NCBI RefSeq assembly: GCF_003368295.1
Contig: NC_039281.1
Span: 5,125,481-5,189,480, forward strand
Reading direction: 5' to 3'
DNA: 64,000 nt
From: Carassius auratus
Taxonomy: Eukaryota > Chordata > Actinopteri > Cypriniformes > Cyprinidae
Shown piece by piece: positions 14,201-25,800 of this stretch (position 1 is the stretch's first letter; each line of letters begins with the position of its first letter). The position numbers were made by a program, and so were the translations under genes. The notes under the pieces were generated by a model that did no database searches, was not told the DNA's origin, and worked only from the letters and a program-made list of their open reading frames with translations.

Positions 14201-17200
14201 AGCCTCATGCTCTTGGCAGCCTCGATGAGAATCCTTGTTCTGAACACGGATGTGCGTAGGTTTTGAAGCGGACGTTTATGCAAACATCCCGTTCAGCTGA
14301 CCGACATGATCAAACGGAAGTTATAAGCCTAAAATAATGTGTTGTGTGTTGAAGATTGTGGTCCGTGCAGACCGTTTCCAACATTTGATTGAATCTGGCC
14401 TTCCTCACACCTCGGAGCTAGGCTAGACTTGTATTAAGTTCACAGAAAGCCAGTGTGATGGTGTGTTGTTCGAGGCCCATGGTAACGTGACAATTCAAAG
14501 TGAGTCAGAAGTAAGAGTTACGTAAAACAAGGTACCAAAAAAAACAAGTTGAGCAATGATGTTCCCAAATCATTTCATTCAGATACGATGCAGCTGAATG
14601 AAATTCAATTCCAATGTTGATTTTTATAGTTTTGTCTCTTGAGGCATTGTAACTGAGGGATATTATTAATGATCATATAGGCCAACATGTGCATTGGTGA
14701 GAATGTTGACAATGCAGATCACAATTCCAAAGGAGAAAACACCCACGACGTTAAGCGAATGTGACTATAGCCAAAGACAAGACTTGTGGCGCTTGGCTTC
14801 CTGCAACACAAGGAATCTTTCTTCAGTTAGTGGCTGTTTGAAAAGCTGATAGTCCCTCCCAAATGAGCCATTAATGATTGATGAGTTTCTTTGTCACCAT
14901 AACCCATACACAGTGTTCATTCAGCAGTTTAATGTACGTATTAAGAGCACAGGAAAGAGCGAGGGTGTGTGCGCGAGTGTGAATACATGTGTAGGGCCAT
15001 TACTAAATGCATTTTTACTCTGCCGAATGTATGGGTGGGGCCCAACCGTTCCCCATCAACAATTCAGCATGCATGCCTAACGATGACTCCCAGAATATAA
15101 ATATTTAATGTGTAGAAATTGTGTGCTGTCCATTTACAAGAGTAATTATGTTCATTCTCTGCATCACTAAAGTGGGGGGGGGCTGCAAAAAGTGCACTAA
15201 TACTTCATATTGATAGTCAGAGCGCATGTGCACCTCTGTAAACACACACAGATTCAGAAGTTTGCAGTCAGTCAGATGTCTTTTAATGTTTTTGATAGAG
15301 GTATCTTATGCTCACAAAAGTTTCATTCATTTGATCAAAGCAGCATTATTGTGAAATATTGTGCTGCTTAATATTTTTGTGGAAATCTTTTATATTCTTA
15401 ATGAATAGAAAGTAAAAAAGAAGACCATTCATTTGAAATAAGAATCTCCTGTGTCATTAGAAATGCCTTCAATGTCACTTTTGATCAATGTTATCCATTC
15501 TAGCTTGTATTCATTTCTTTAAAATAAAATAAAAAAATTACAAAAAACTGAAAGATAGTTTGAGCAAATATTGACATTTTACAAAATAAAAACTGTTTTC
15601 TGTTATCTTACTGTGGTGCATTTTGATAAAGCCCGTGGCTTCTTGCTTGTAAAAGTCGACTAAAAGGGGCAATTTGAAAATTTATATCAGCAATTGGTTT
15701 TGTATCCTCTGATAACAGTGCAAAAAGTATTTGATATCAGCATCAGCTTCTAATTTTGTAATCAGTGCACCTCTAATAGCTACAAAAATTATGACCACAG
15801 AACAATGATACACATGAAACTGCAAGAAATATGAACCGTTACACACCTAGAGTGTTTATATGTGAAAGTGGGAAAACTTCAGAAAGAGATTCAAAAAGTG
15901 AGTCAGAATGTTTGTAAGTGTGTGCGTTTCAGATGGAGTGGAATCATCTCCCTCCACAGGCTGTGATTTATGCAAGGCACACTTGAACATATGAGTGGAG
16001 TCAGCATTTTGAAGATGGTGAAAAAATAGGTGGGGGGGAAGAGGGGCGACGCTAGAACCGCACTGTTTAACATTCACATGTTTTACATTTCCAGCCTCTG
16101 CCAGGATGACATTTCATTTCTTACTACAAGTCATCTTGCCCTGCCTAATTCAATTTACTCCACAGCCTGTCCCCCATTACCATCCTCCTTCTGAGAAGCC
16201 ACTTCAATCTCCAGAAGAAAAACTACATTTAACATATTATGCTGTTTTCATCGGCCTGAATAGAGAGCTTTGATGCCATGGGTTGCAAATGAGTGTATAA
16301 ATAAAAATCGATTGTCAAATTTTCTAATTATATCTTGTAGTTTGATTGTCCAGACCAAAGGCCCAAACAAAGGAAGCTCAAAGGCAGTTAACGGTAGCAG
16401 GTTAAGGGCCACACACCTTTCTCTAGTTAGTAGGATTGCTGAACGGGGTAGGTGATTAATGGAGATTTTTGGGGGATTCTTCTCCAGGGTATATTCTCTC
16501 GAAAATAGCCCCACATACCCTGCTGTTCATTTGCCTCTCATTCTGTGTCTCTCTGTCTGTCTGTCTGTCTGTTGATGTTACTTCTCACTTGGTGTCTGAT
16601 TCAAGATTCAAAAACCTTTCTCTGAGCTTCCAAACTGTCTTATGAACTTGTCCAGTTATATTTTTACAAAGCCATCTTTCCAGTGATAGTCCATGTCAAG
16701 CTGTCTTTGTAAAGCCATCCTACCAATACTTTTTAATTTGTTCCATCCCTCACACAGATGCACTTCTGAAGGTTAGAGCTAATTTAAAACATGGCACAAC
16801 CATTACCAGAACATTCAGTACAACATCAGTGTTGGCCAGACAGACAAGAATCACATGCTCATCATTCATATGGAGATGGTAAATAGGGTGTTCGTCTGGT
16901 TCTAAATAAACATTTCTTCACTTTCTACTGTCATTTTAGATCAATTTACTGCATCTTAGCTAAAAGTATTAATTTCTTTGTGCGGGGAGGGGGGGACTTA
17001 ATGACCTCAAATTTAGAGCATAAAAAATAAATCTCAAATACACAAATAGTGTCAAAACAATACAAAATACAACAATACACCATTCATTTTTAGTATTTAC
17101 TATGACAAAATAAAAACAACAGTAATCATTTGTAGAAGTATTTTACAAAACTGACATTTTGGGAAGGAGCACTTCATTGATTCCAGTAATAATAACTCAC

Positions 17201-20200
17201 CAGCAAAGAACCTCATTGGCCATTTTCAGTTGTGAAATATAACCTGTTCTTCAATTATTTCATTATAACATTTTTAAGTAGATGAGCAGAAATTTTGTAA
17301 AAAATGTCTCTGTTGTTTCCAAATGTTTAGTTTTCCCCAAAATATGTGCTTTATAAACCTGATTTCAGATCCCATTTCGAAACATCACATTAGCATTACT
17401 GTACCATATTAATCTTATCTAGTTGCAAGTTTGAAATCTTTGCATGAAACAAGCAGTATAGTATTCGTGCCCTCTGTTTAGACTATAGAGCTGACAAAAT
17501 GCTTCACTTAATCTGACTTGACATAAGCACTTTGGGTCTCCAGCATAGGGAGTCGTGAGAAAGTATTAGTGGGGTTAAGTGTGCAGGTGAGCAGTAGGCT
17601 ATATAACAGGCAAGAAAGGGGTGCAACAAAGACAGAAATACACAGACTCAACTTTTTTGCGTGTACTTCTAGCACATCTTTAGCATTCTCTGCTTCAATT
17701 TAGTCTGTGACAAATTAGCATATTCTGCTATACCATCAGATGCTGCTTAAAACAATCACAGTTTGTCCCAGGTAAGGAACAGGATTACTTTTTCATTTTG
17801 TCTCCTTTTTTACTCTTAAATCTATTAACTATGTATTGCTTTGTTTTTAATACTCTGCTCAGGCCAAGTCAGGGTTGACCTTTTGCTTACATTTTTTATT
17901 TTTTATATTTTTTATAAAATAGCATTTAACATGAATATCAGATTCAAAGTGTGTGGTGAACTCTAATGTGTGTTTGTGAAAGGGATTAGCAACATTGCTT
18001 CACAAATACAGAAACAACTGGTCTAAATCTGCATACTCTTTGAATACGAGAAGTACTAATGAATCATTTTACATAGCAAGGGGAAAACAGAGAGCTAGTA
18101 AAATCAGGAGGGAATTTTTTTTAAAGGCCTCAAGAAGAAAAGCTGAGAAACCAAACCCTAGCATGCTCTGCCAAAAACTGGTTAGCAAGCCTGTTAGCTT
18201 TTCCTAGGTTGTAACTTTTTCTATGCTACTGCCATGTGTTCCTCGGGATGCACAATTTTACTGCCAACACTTTTCTGAGCTGCATCGGTACATCTACAAC
18301 ACAAAACGATGCACTAAAAGTCACTTTCAGAGGCTAATGCCGAAAAAAGATCCACATTTATGAGTAGATATTTTTCTGAAATGCATTGTAATATTTTAAT
18401 TCCAAAAACATGTCGCCCGCGAGCTATTTGTGCACATCATGTGCATTGGCGGTTTGTAGGCAACAAGTTGAACGTGCTTGGTGGCGAACATTTGTTTGTG
18501 TTTTTTTTTTGTGCATACGTGCTCCCAATTTCAAAGGGAAGCATGCGTGAAACACTATGTGGCTCAGAGTCCCGCTCCAATGAGAAACACATTTAAGCAT
18601 TCAGCGCTGAAATTTCAAACCCAGAGCTGTGCCAGCACAATAAGGAGAATGAGAGAATAGATTAGTGTTTGAACCCTGCCTGTTGTCAAATGATGGAAAA
18701 TAAATCACAAGGCTTTAATCATTGAGATTGTACATCTCAGATCTTCTACATTCCAAAGTGGGATGCACATGAATGATGATCAGAGGGAAATTTGCATACA
18801 CAAACTTAATAAGAGAAATATGCACAAGCACATGAGGTTGTTTGCACATGATCACTTAGAAGAAGTGGAGAAAACTAGAACTATATATGTTTCAAGACGA
18901 ATTAATGACCTACTAGTTTGATTATTTTTGCTGCAAGGCCATTTGGTATAAAAGCTTTCAACACACCTCAGAGACTAATTACTTAAGAGATGACAAGCAA
19001 TGGCATTGGAAAGACCACCAGGACTCTACTTTCATTTTAAGTGAAAGAAAAAAAAACTGTATGAAAAAGCAAGCAAGGAGTTTCCCCAAACTTAAATTGA
19101 ATTCAGAAAAATATTAATAAAAGGCTGTGAGACATTTCCCATTGAAACGTATAACACTGAAAAAAAAACAGCTTTTTTCCCATTTTAAAAATGGAAGCAC
19201 TTCAGTGTTGAGGGTTTTAAAATTAAATTAGGATCCTCTTGAAGTCACATTTACCATGGCTGACTTTTAACAACATCCTGTGACCTGAAGGTTGACAAGC
19301 TTTTCATTAAGGACTCCTGTGTTCTGCTCTTGCATATTAAAGACATCTTATTTCCATTGGCAGAATGACAGAGTAACTCACTGAATTTTCACAGATTTTC
19401 AAACTATCTAAAAAGCATTCTGAATTGCAAGTAAGTATTCATATATAGTAACTATTCAATATCCGTCTCATTGAACAAACATACCCTTCCTAAAAGTATG
19501 CCTGCCTTAATTTCACTCAAGGGGAGATTTGTAAGAATCAGTGAAACTAAACCCTGGACTTACCCTCCACACACACACAGTTTGCGAATGAAATGCAGAG
19601 GCCCGAGCGAAAACATGCTCCCCCACACACAAACAAATGCTATTTAAATCATTCGAGACCCGTACAGTGTTACAACTGTGACAGGCCGAGTGTGTTGATT
19701 TATCCAAGAGGAAATGTCAGATGATTGACACACAGGCCCACCTATTACCCGTCACAGCAGGGTCTCTGCAGACTGAGCCGCCTCGTGGATCACTACCACC
19801 CATTTGCGAAGGCAGTTTTATGAAAAGAAAAGAAACTAAAGCGAAAGGGGGAGGGGGAAAAGTTCTGAAACTAAACCCAATGCCCACCTGTCCGTCGACT
19901 GAGGGGGGTTGGACAGAGCTGAAATAAAGTCCTTATGAGAGCACTGTGATCATAACCCTTACAGCTGTCTCTCACTGGCCCCGAGACCCCGACATCACAC
20001 ACACCTGCGTTCCTGCGAATGTGGACACATACATTAATGTCCATAAACAAACAACTACAAACCACTAATTACACACAGGCATATGTGTGCCTGCACACGC
20101 TACACATGCTTATGAGAATAAGTGCTAGCACATACTTGTCCAAGTATTCAAAATTACAGTGTAGATATGATGGAAATTAACAGCACAATGAGCATGAGAA

Positions 20201-20557
20201 AAGGTCTTTTATTTTTAGGTTCCAGGACAAGCCTGTAACATGCACTGTGCTCTTTAGTGTCCCCACTACACACACACAGTACCTTTAAATAGCTAAAGCA
20301 CATCCACTTATCCCGCGAAGGGGATTTGAACCCCTAAATAAAAACAAGGGATGTTTACTCATCCGTATCTCACCCTCCGCTCTCTCCAACAGGGGGAAAA
20401 CAGGCGATAAGCCCCAATCAGGCTCAAAAAGGCTGTGAGTCTGTGAGCCAAGGCTCTGAATAGCAAAGAGGGTAAAATGCGCCTGCTGAGAACACGCCAT
20501 ACTAAGAACGCGCCCCGCTTCAAGCTTATTAAAACTTGGCCTTCATACAGAAAAATT
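11266..20557. other. Non-genic stretch
   Basis: No coding sequence was recognised. Content is unique AT-rich DNA, the repeat copy at 15268, a (CTGT)n run (16549-16572) and short (CA)n tracts. Parts of 12,200-13,350 and 18,300-18,800 are repeat-free with mixed composition and could hold regulatory DNA, without direct evidence. Confidence 0.5.
15268..15495 (+). repeat. Interspersed fish repeat, copy 2 of 3
   Basis: This copy has TATCTTATGCTCACAAAAG, GTGCTGCTTAATATTTTTGT and TCACTTTTGATCAATGTTAT. It shares different portions with copies 1 and 3, as expected of separately deleted members of one family. Confidence 0.55.
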
Positions 20558-20780
20558 GGTAGCACTTTATTTTACAGTCCTGTACCTCATGTACATACTA
20601 TGTACTTATTATAGTTATTACAATAACTACGTAATAACTAGATACTAACCCTGAACCTACCCCTAAACCTAACCCTACCCCATGTAGTTACCTTATATTA
20701 CCAGAACTTTCTTAGATAAATACATGGTAAGTACACTATAAGTACATGTTAGTACATATACTGTAAAATAAAGTGCAACC
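20558..20780. mobile_element. hAT-type MITE with perfect 8-bp target duplication
   Basis: The element is 223 bp and starts GGTAGCACTTTATTTTACAG. It ends with the near-perfect inverse (ACTGTAAAATAAAGTGCAACC-type end). GAAAAATT occurs immediately on both sides (20550-20557 and 20781-20788). An 8-bp duplication is the mark of hAT transposition. The interior is A/C-rich with CCTAACCCTA-like words and no reading frame. It is a non-autonomous element. Confidence 0.85.
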
Positions 20781-21238
20781 GAAAAATTATTAGCACTTTC
20801 GTGTGATAATATAATTGCCAAAGTGGATGGTAAGCGATGTACCTCTAACATTTCGCTTGTCAGTCAAAGCAAAGGGACATTTTAACTATATGGAAACTTC
20901 GTTAAATGTTATGGAGGGATGGATTGACTTTCACTGTGAAAGACAGATGTCCTGCTTGTCACAGATGACAGAATGTGTTTCCATGGGAGCGGAAACTGAT
21001 ATAAACGATCTCACAAACTAATTTAGTCCTTCAGAGAGCATTTACGACAACTGATACAGTGGGATTCAGAGGTTCGGCTGTGATGTTTTTATTTTGGTGT
21101 GCTTATATTTTGGTTTAATAGTATATAAAATGTAGAACTTTAATTTAGTTAAAGTTGACAAATATATATTAAACAAATTAATGTTATAATATGTTCTACA
21201 TGTTAAATATTACCTTGTTAAATTTATTGATACAATAC

Positions 21239-21282
21239 GTGTGTGTGTGTGTGTGTGTGTGCGTGGGTGTGTGTGTGTGTGT
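21239..21282. repeat. (GT)n microsatellite next to a Tc1 end
   Basis: GT units with two interruptions end two bases before the TA that flanks the Tc1 element. Confidence 0.95.
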
Positions 21283-21285
21283 ATA

Positions 21286-22358
21286 CAGTGGGTACATAAA
21301 CACACACGTTATAACACACACTATAACTATTCGCTATATTGCAGCCATTTGCTTACATCATTTAAGTTCATTTTTTCCCTCATTAATGTACACACAGCAC
21401 CCCATATTGACAGAAAAACACAGAATTGTTGACATTTTTGCAGATTTATTAAAAAAGAAAAACTGAAATATTACATGGTCCTAAGTGTTCAGACCCTTTG
21501 CTCAGTATTTAGTAGAAGCACGCTTTTGATCTAATACAGCCATGAGTCTTTTTGGGAAAGATGCAACAAGTTTTTAACACCTGGATTTGGGGATCTTCTG
21601 CCATTCCTCCTTGCAGATCCTCTCCAGTTCTGTCAGGTTGGATGGTAAACGTTGGTGGACAGCCATGTTCAGGTCTCTCCAGAGATGCTCAATTGGGTTT
21701 AAGTCAGGGCTCTGGTTGGGCCATTCAAGAACACAGAGTTGTTGTGAAGCCACTCCTTCCTTATTTAAGCTGTGTGCTTAGGGTCATTGTCTTGTTGGAA
21801 GGTGAACCTTCAGCCCAGTCTGAGGTCCTGAGCACTCTGGAGAAGGTTTTCGTCCAGGATATCCCTGTACTTGGCTGCATTCATCTTTCCCTCGATTGCA
21901 ACCAGTCGTCCCGTCCCTGCAGCTGAAAAACACCCCCACAGCATGATGCTGCCACCACCATGCTTCACTGTTGGGACTGTACTGAACAGATGATGAGAGA
22001 TGTCTGGTTTTCTCCACACATACCACTTAGAATTAAAGCCAAAAAGTTCTATCTTGGTCTCATCAGACCAAAGAATCCTTCCTGTGATTTTTAGCAAACT
22101 CCATGGTGGCAAACGTCTTCCATTTAAGGATTATGATGGTCACTGTGCTCTTAGAAACCTTAAGTACAGCAGACATTTTTTTTTTTTTTTTTACCTTGTC
22201 CAGATCAGTGCCTTGCCACAATTCTGTCTCGGATCTCTTCAGGCAGTTCCTTTGACCTCATGATTTTCATTTGCTCTGACATGCACTGTGCACAAATGGC
22301 TGCAATATAACAAAGAGTGAAGAATTTAAGAGGGTCTGAATACTTACCGTACCCACTG
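21286..22358 (-). mobile_element. Internally deleted Tc1-like transposon
   Basis: The ends are CAGTGGGTAC at 21286 and GTACCCACTG ending at 22358, forming a short terminal inverted repeat. TA precedes the left end; the right flank is TG, so one copy of the target duplication has decayed. The interior is recognisable Tc1 sequence read on the minus strand. At about 1.07 kb it is shorter than the usual 1.6 kb. Abrupt joins near 22099-22110 and 22282-22290 mark two internal deletions. (GT)n expansion abuts the left end. Confidence 0.88.
21560..22260 (-). pseudogene. Tc1 transposase remnant
   Basis: On the minus strand, 21810-22112 still reads as a transposase core fragment. It shows GRILWSDETKIELFG, containing the first catalytic Asp, followed by PTVKHGGGSIMLWGCFSA. 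The continuation toward the C terminus (21560-21800) is in other frames and interrupted. The N-terminal DNA-binding part is largely deleted. The reading is of a dead copy. Confidence 0.85.
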
Positions 22359-24243
22359 TGTGTTTGTGTATGTGTGTGTATATATAAATATCTATATATA
22401 ATTCAAACAATGAAAGAAATTTACGTCTGGAATTTTATGGAACTGGAACTTTATTTTATTTTCTTGTATGACAGATTTGCATTGCAGTCTCAGACATTTC
22501 AGCTACACTGTTGTTTATTTTTACATTTATTTTACTTTTACTTTGTCTGTAAACCTGCTTAAAACGTGCAGCAGTAACGTTTAGCTTCTGGTAACTGGTA
22601 ATATTCAAAAAGCATTTTCATTCCTCCATGTTTTTTTTTTTTTTTTTTACTGCTGCATGTATAAAGCATCTTCAGGTCAGGATAGTTTTTGCAGTCTTCC
22701 CAAAATTCTCAGGGGCAGGGTTTGATTTTCCATCCAGTTTTGGGAGGATTACCTGAGCTTTGGATGCTCACTCAGCCATTGCCCACCTTCCACAGGCTGA
22801 CTGTGCTGAGACGTCTTGTGGCCAGGGTGTAAAGTATCCGTCATTTAGCAGCACTTCGCTTTCCACAGCGCCTCCTTTTACTTTCTCTCTTCTTGGCCCC
22901 AACATCTCATCTGACATCCCAACATGTTAATAAGGGAGATTTCTGAATAAGTCATGCCATTTGTCGGATTCCATAATGGCCGTTCCATTGCTTTCTACAG
23001 CCTGAACTGTTCATTACTGCAAAAAGAAAAATCATTTTTCACATTCCACACAAAATGCTGGCAAACGTCTGAAAGAGTTGTATCCCTGCACTGGTGACTT
23101 TATTATTTTTCACCATGAAATGGATGGTGGAGATATGGAGACTGTCTGCCTTTTTTTCTCTCTCTCTGTAATAACTCATCTCTGTCTTTGCAATCCAGAG
23201 CTGTGAAGCAGCTCGAAGCTCTAAAACAGACCTTAAAAAATATGGCTTATGTAGCGGAGTTTAGGCCTAGCTTTATAACAGACTGCATCTGAGAACTGAT
23301 TGTATGATTAGACGGGATGAAACAAATGAGCCTTCAATTTCAAGATGCCAGTTTAACAATTAAAGTATTGTTCTATTTTAAAAGAATCCATTAAATGTCC
23401 TGAAATTAGACTGTAAATAAGTACTGAATCAGTACTAGACTTCCATGTTTCCTGAAGATCTATAGTTGCGTTATTCTATATTGAGCACATCTAATACTTT
23501 ACTTAAAGTGGGGCAAAGGTTATTTGTTGATAATATTTGATCACTCTGTGGTTAAAAAAAAAAAAAAAACTAAACACCCAAAGGCCAACGGTATCTGGGT
23601 GCCTCTAGCCTCACTCACTTGACCTCTATTTATTGCTAGTGCAAAGGGCACGTTTGACGTTCTCATGTTGCCTCCCAGACAGAGTAGAGACCTCATAAAA
23701 AAGAAAAGAGAGCCCGTCTCACCCACCTGTTGTTGCTGAGGTGGGATGTCATAGTATGGCTGTGGCGTGGGGTCTTTAAAACCCACCTGCAATATAGACT
23801 CTAGAGCAGCAATATGGGAACTTCATCTGCCACATCTTGACCAGACCCAGACCACGAGGATGAGTGGAAGTCCCCTCATAAAGGGCCAAGATTCCTGCTT
23901 TGATTTCCACTTATTTACCAACTCAAGTGCTCATATATATCTTCTTTAAACACAAACAAGTTTACAGCAAAGGCTGTCTGAAGATTTTTTTACATTTGTG
24001 TACAGCTGTTCATAGGATCACATAAGAGCTTTATGTATGTATTTATGTATTTATATAATACCATGGGATGAAATTGATCCATCTGGGAGTTTAACTGATA
24101 GCTTACATGTCATACTTTGCAGCAGTACTTTAAAATTAATGTATAAACTGTAAATGAAAATAAAAAAGAAAAAAAGGACAGCATGATCCAATGCAATACT
24201 GCTCACTTATATTTTCTCTATAATTCAAAGTCCAATATCAATA
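22359..24243. other. Non-genic stretch between two Tc1 elements
   Basis: T and A runs occur at 22630-22648 and 23554-23569. No frame with a known domain is present. 22,680-23,000 is repeat-free mixed-composition DNA. Confidence 0.5.
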
Positions 24244-24245
24244 TA

Positions 24246-25798
24246 CAGTATTGTTCAAAATAATAGCAGTACAATGTGACTAACCAGAATAATCAAGGTT
24301 TTTCGTATATTTTTTATTGCTACGTGGCAAACAAGTTACCAGTATGTTCAGTAGATTCTCAGAAAACAAATGAGACCCAGCATTCATGATATGCACGCTC
24401 TTAAGGCTGTGCAATTGGGCAATTAGTTGAATTAGTTGAAAGGGGTGTGTTCAAAAAAATAGCAGTGTGGCATTCAATCACTGAGGTCATCAATTTTGTG
24501 AAGAAACAGTTGTGAATCAGGTGGCCCCTATTTAAGGATGAAGCCAACACTTGTTGAACATGCATTTGAAAGCTGAGGAGAATGGGTCGTTCAAGACATT
24601 GTTCAGAAGAACAGCGTACTTTGATTAAAAAGTTGATTAGAGAGGGGAAAACCTATAAAGAGGTGCAAAAAATGATAGGCTGTTCAGCTAAAATGATCTC
24701 CAATGCCTTAAAATGGAGAGCAAAACCAGAGAGACGTGGAAGAAAACGGAAGACAACCATCAAAATGGATCGAAGAATAACCAGAATGGCAAAGGCTCAG
24801 CCAATGATCACCTCCAGGATGATCAAAGACAGTCTGGAGTTACCTGTAAGTACTGTGACAGCTAGAAGACGTCTGTGTGAAGCTAATCTATTTTAAAGAA
24901 TCCCCCGCAAAGTCCCTCTGTTAAAAAAAAGGCATGTGCAGAAGAGGTTACAATTTTTGGGTCCAAGGGCCACAGGCAGTTTGTGAGACGACCCCCAAAC
25001 TCTGAATTCAAGCCACAGTACACAGTGAAGACAGTGAAGCATGGAGGTGCAAGCATCATGATATGGGCATGTTTCTCCTACTATGGTGTTGGGCCTATTT
25101 ATCGCATACCAGGGATCATGGATCAGTTTGCATATGTTAAAATACTTGAAGAGGTCATGTTGCCCTATGCTGAAGAGGACATGCCCTTGAAATGGTTGTT
25201 TCAACAAGACAATGACCCCAAACACACTAGTAAACGGGCAAAGTCTTTGTTCCAAACCAACAAAATTAATGTTATGGAGTGGCCAGCCCAATCTCCAGAC
25301 CTTAATCCAATTGAGAACTTGTGGGGTGATATCAAAAATGCTGTTTCTGAAGCAAAACCAAGAAATGTGAATGAATTGTGGAATGTTGTTAAAGAATCAT
25401 GGAGTGGAATAACAGCTGAGAGGTGCCACAAGTTGGTTGACTCCATGCCACACAGATGTCAAGCAGTTTTAAAAAACTGTGGTCATACAACTAAATATTA
25501 GTTTAGTGATTCACAGGATTGCTAAATCCCAGAAAAAAAAAATGTTTGTACAAAATAGTTTTGAGTTTGTACAGTCAAAGGTAGACACTGCTATTTTTTT
25601 GAACACACCCCTTTCAACTAATTGCCCAATTGCACAGCCTTAAGAGCGTGCATATCATGAATGCTGGGTCTTGTTTGTTTTCTGACAATCTACTGAACCT
25701 ACTGGTAACTTGTTTGCCACGTAGCAATAAAAAATATACTAAAAACCTTGATTATTCTGGTTAGTCACATTGTACTGCTATTATTTTGAACAATACTG
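24246..25798 (+). mobile_element. Tc1-like transposon with terminal inverted repeats over 200 bp
   Basis: The element is 1553 bp and is flanked by TA on both sides (24244-24245 and 25799-25800), the target duplication of Tc1/mariner elements. The terminal repeats run 24246-24468 and 25585-25798 and begin CAGTATTGTTCAAAATAATA. The left arm is 223 bp and the right 214 bp. The 9-base difference is a tandem duplication of AATTAGTTG in the left arm near 24420-24440. The interior carries a broken transposase. The two arms remain closely matched along their length, which suggests a fairly recent insertion or arm homogenisation. No autonomous function is possible from this copy. Confidence 0.93.
24582..25501 (+). 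pseudogene. Broken Tc1 transposase in the long-TIR element
   Basis: The N-terminal part (24582-24896) has the helix-turn-helix DNA-binding region of a Tc1 transposase (for example KTYKEVQKMIGCS) and a GRKRK basic hook. It meets a TAA at 24894. After a short readable stretch the frame shifts and resumes at about 24977 with the DDE core: KHGGASIMIWACFS, QQDNDPKHT and SPDLNPIENLWGD. The second Asp (in QQDND) and the Glu (in PIENLW) of the DD34E triad are present. The segment that should hold the first Asp (the W-DES region) is missing between the two parts. So there is a stop, a deletion and a frameshift. It ends KNCGHTTKY, probably the native C terminus. Confidence 0.92.
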
Positions 25799-25800
25799 TA

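Noticed and set aside
20310..20335. tRNA-like T-arm sequence on the minus strand (GGGGTTCAAATCCCC)
   Set aside because: No pairing acceptor strand or anticodon arm could be found within tRNA distance, so it is at most a fragment.
20640..20690. Telomere-like CCTAACCCTA words
   Set aside because: They are irregular and lie inside the hAT MITE at 20558-20780, where this composition is normal.
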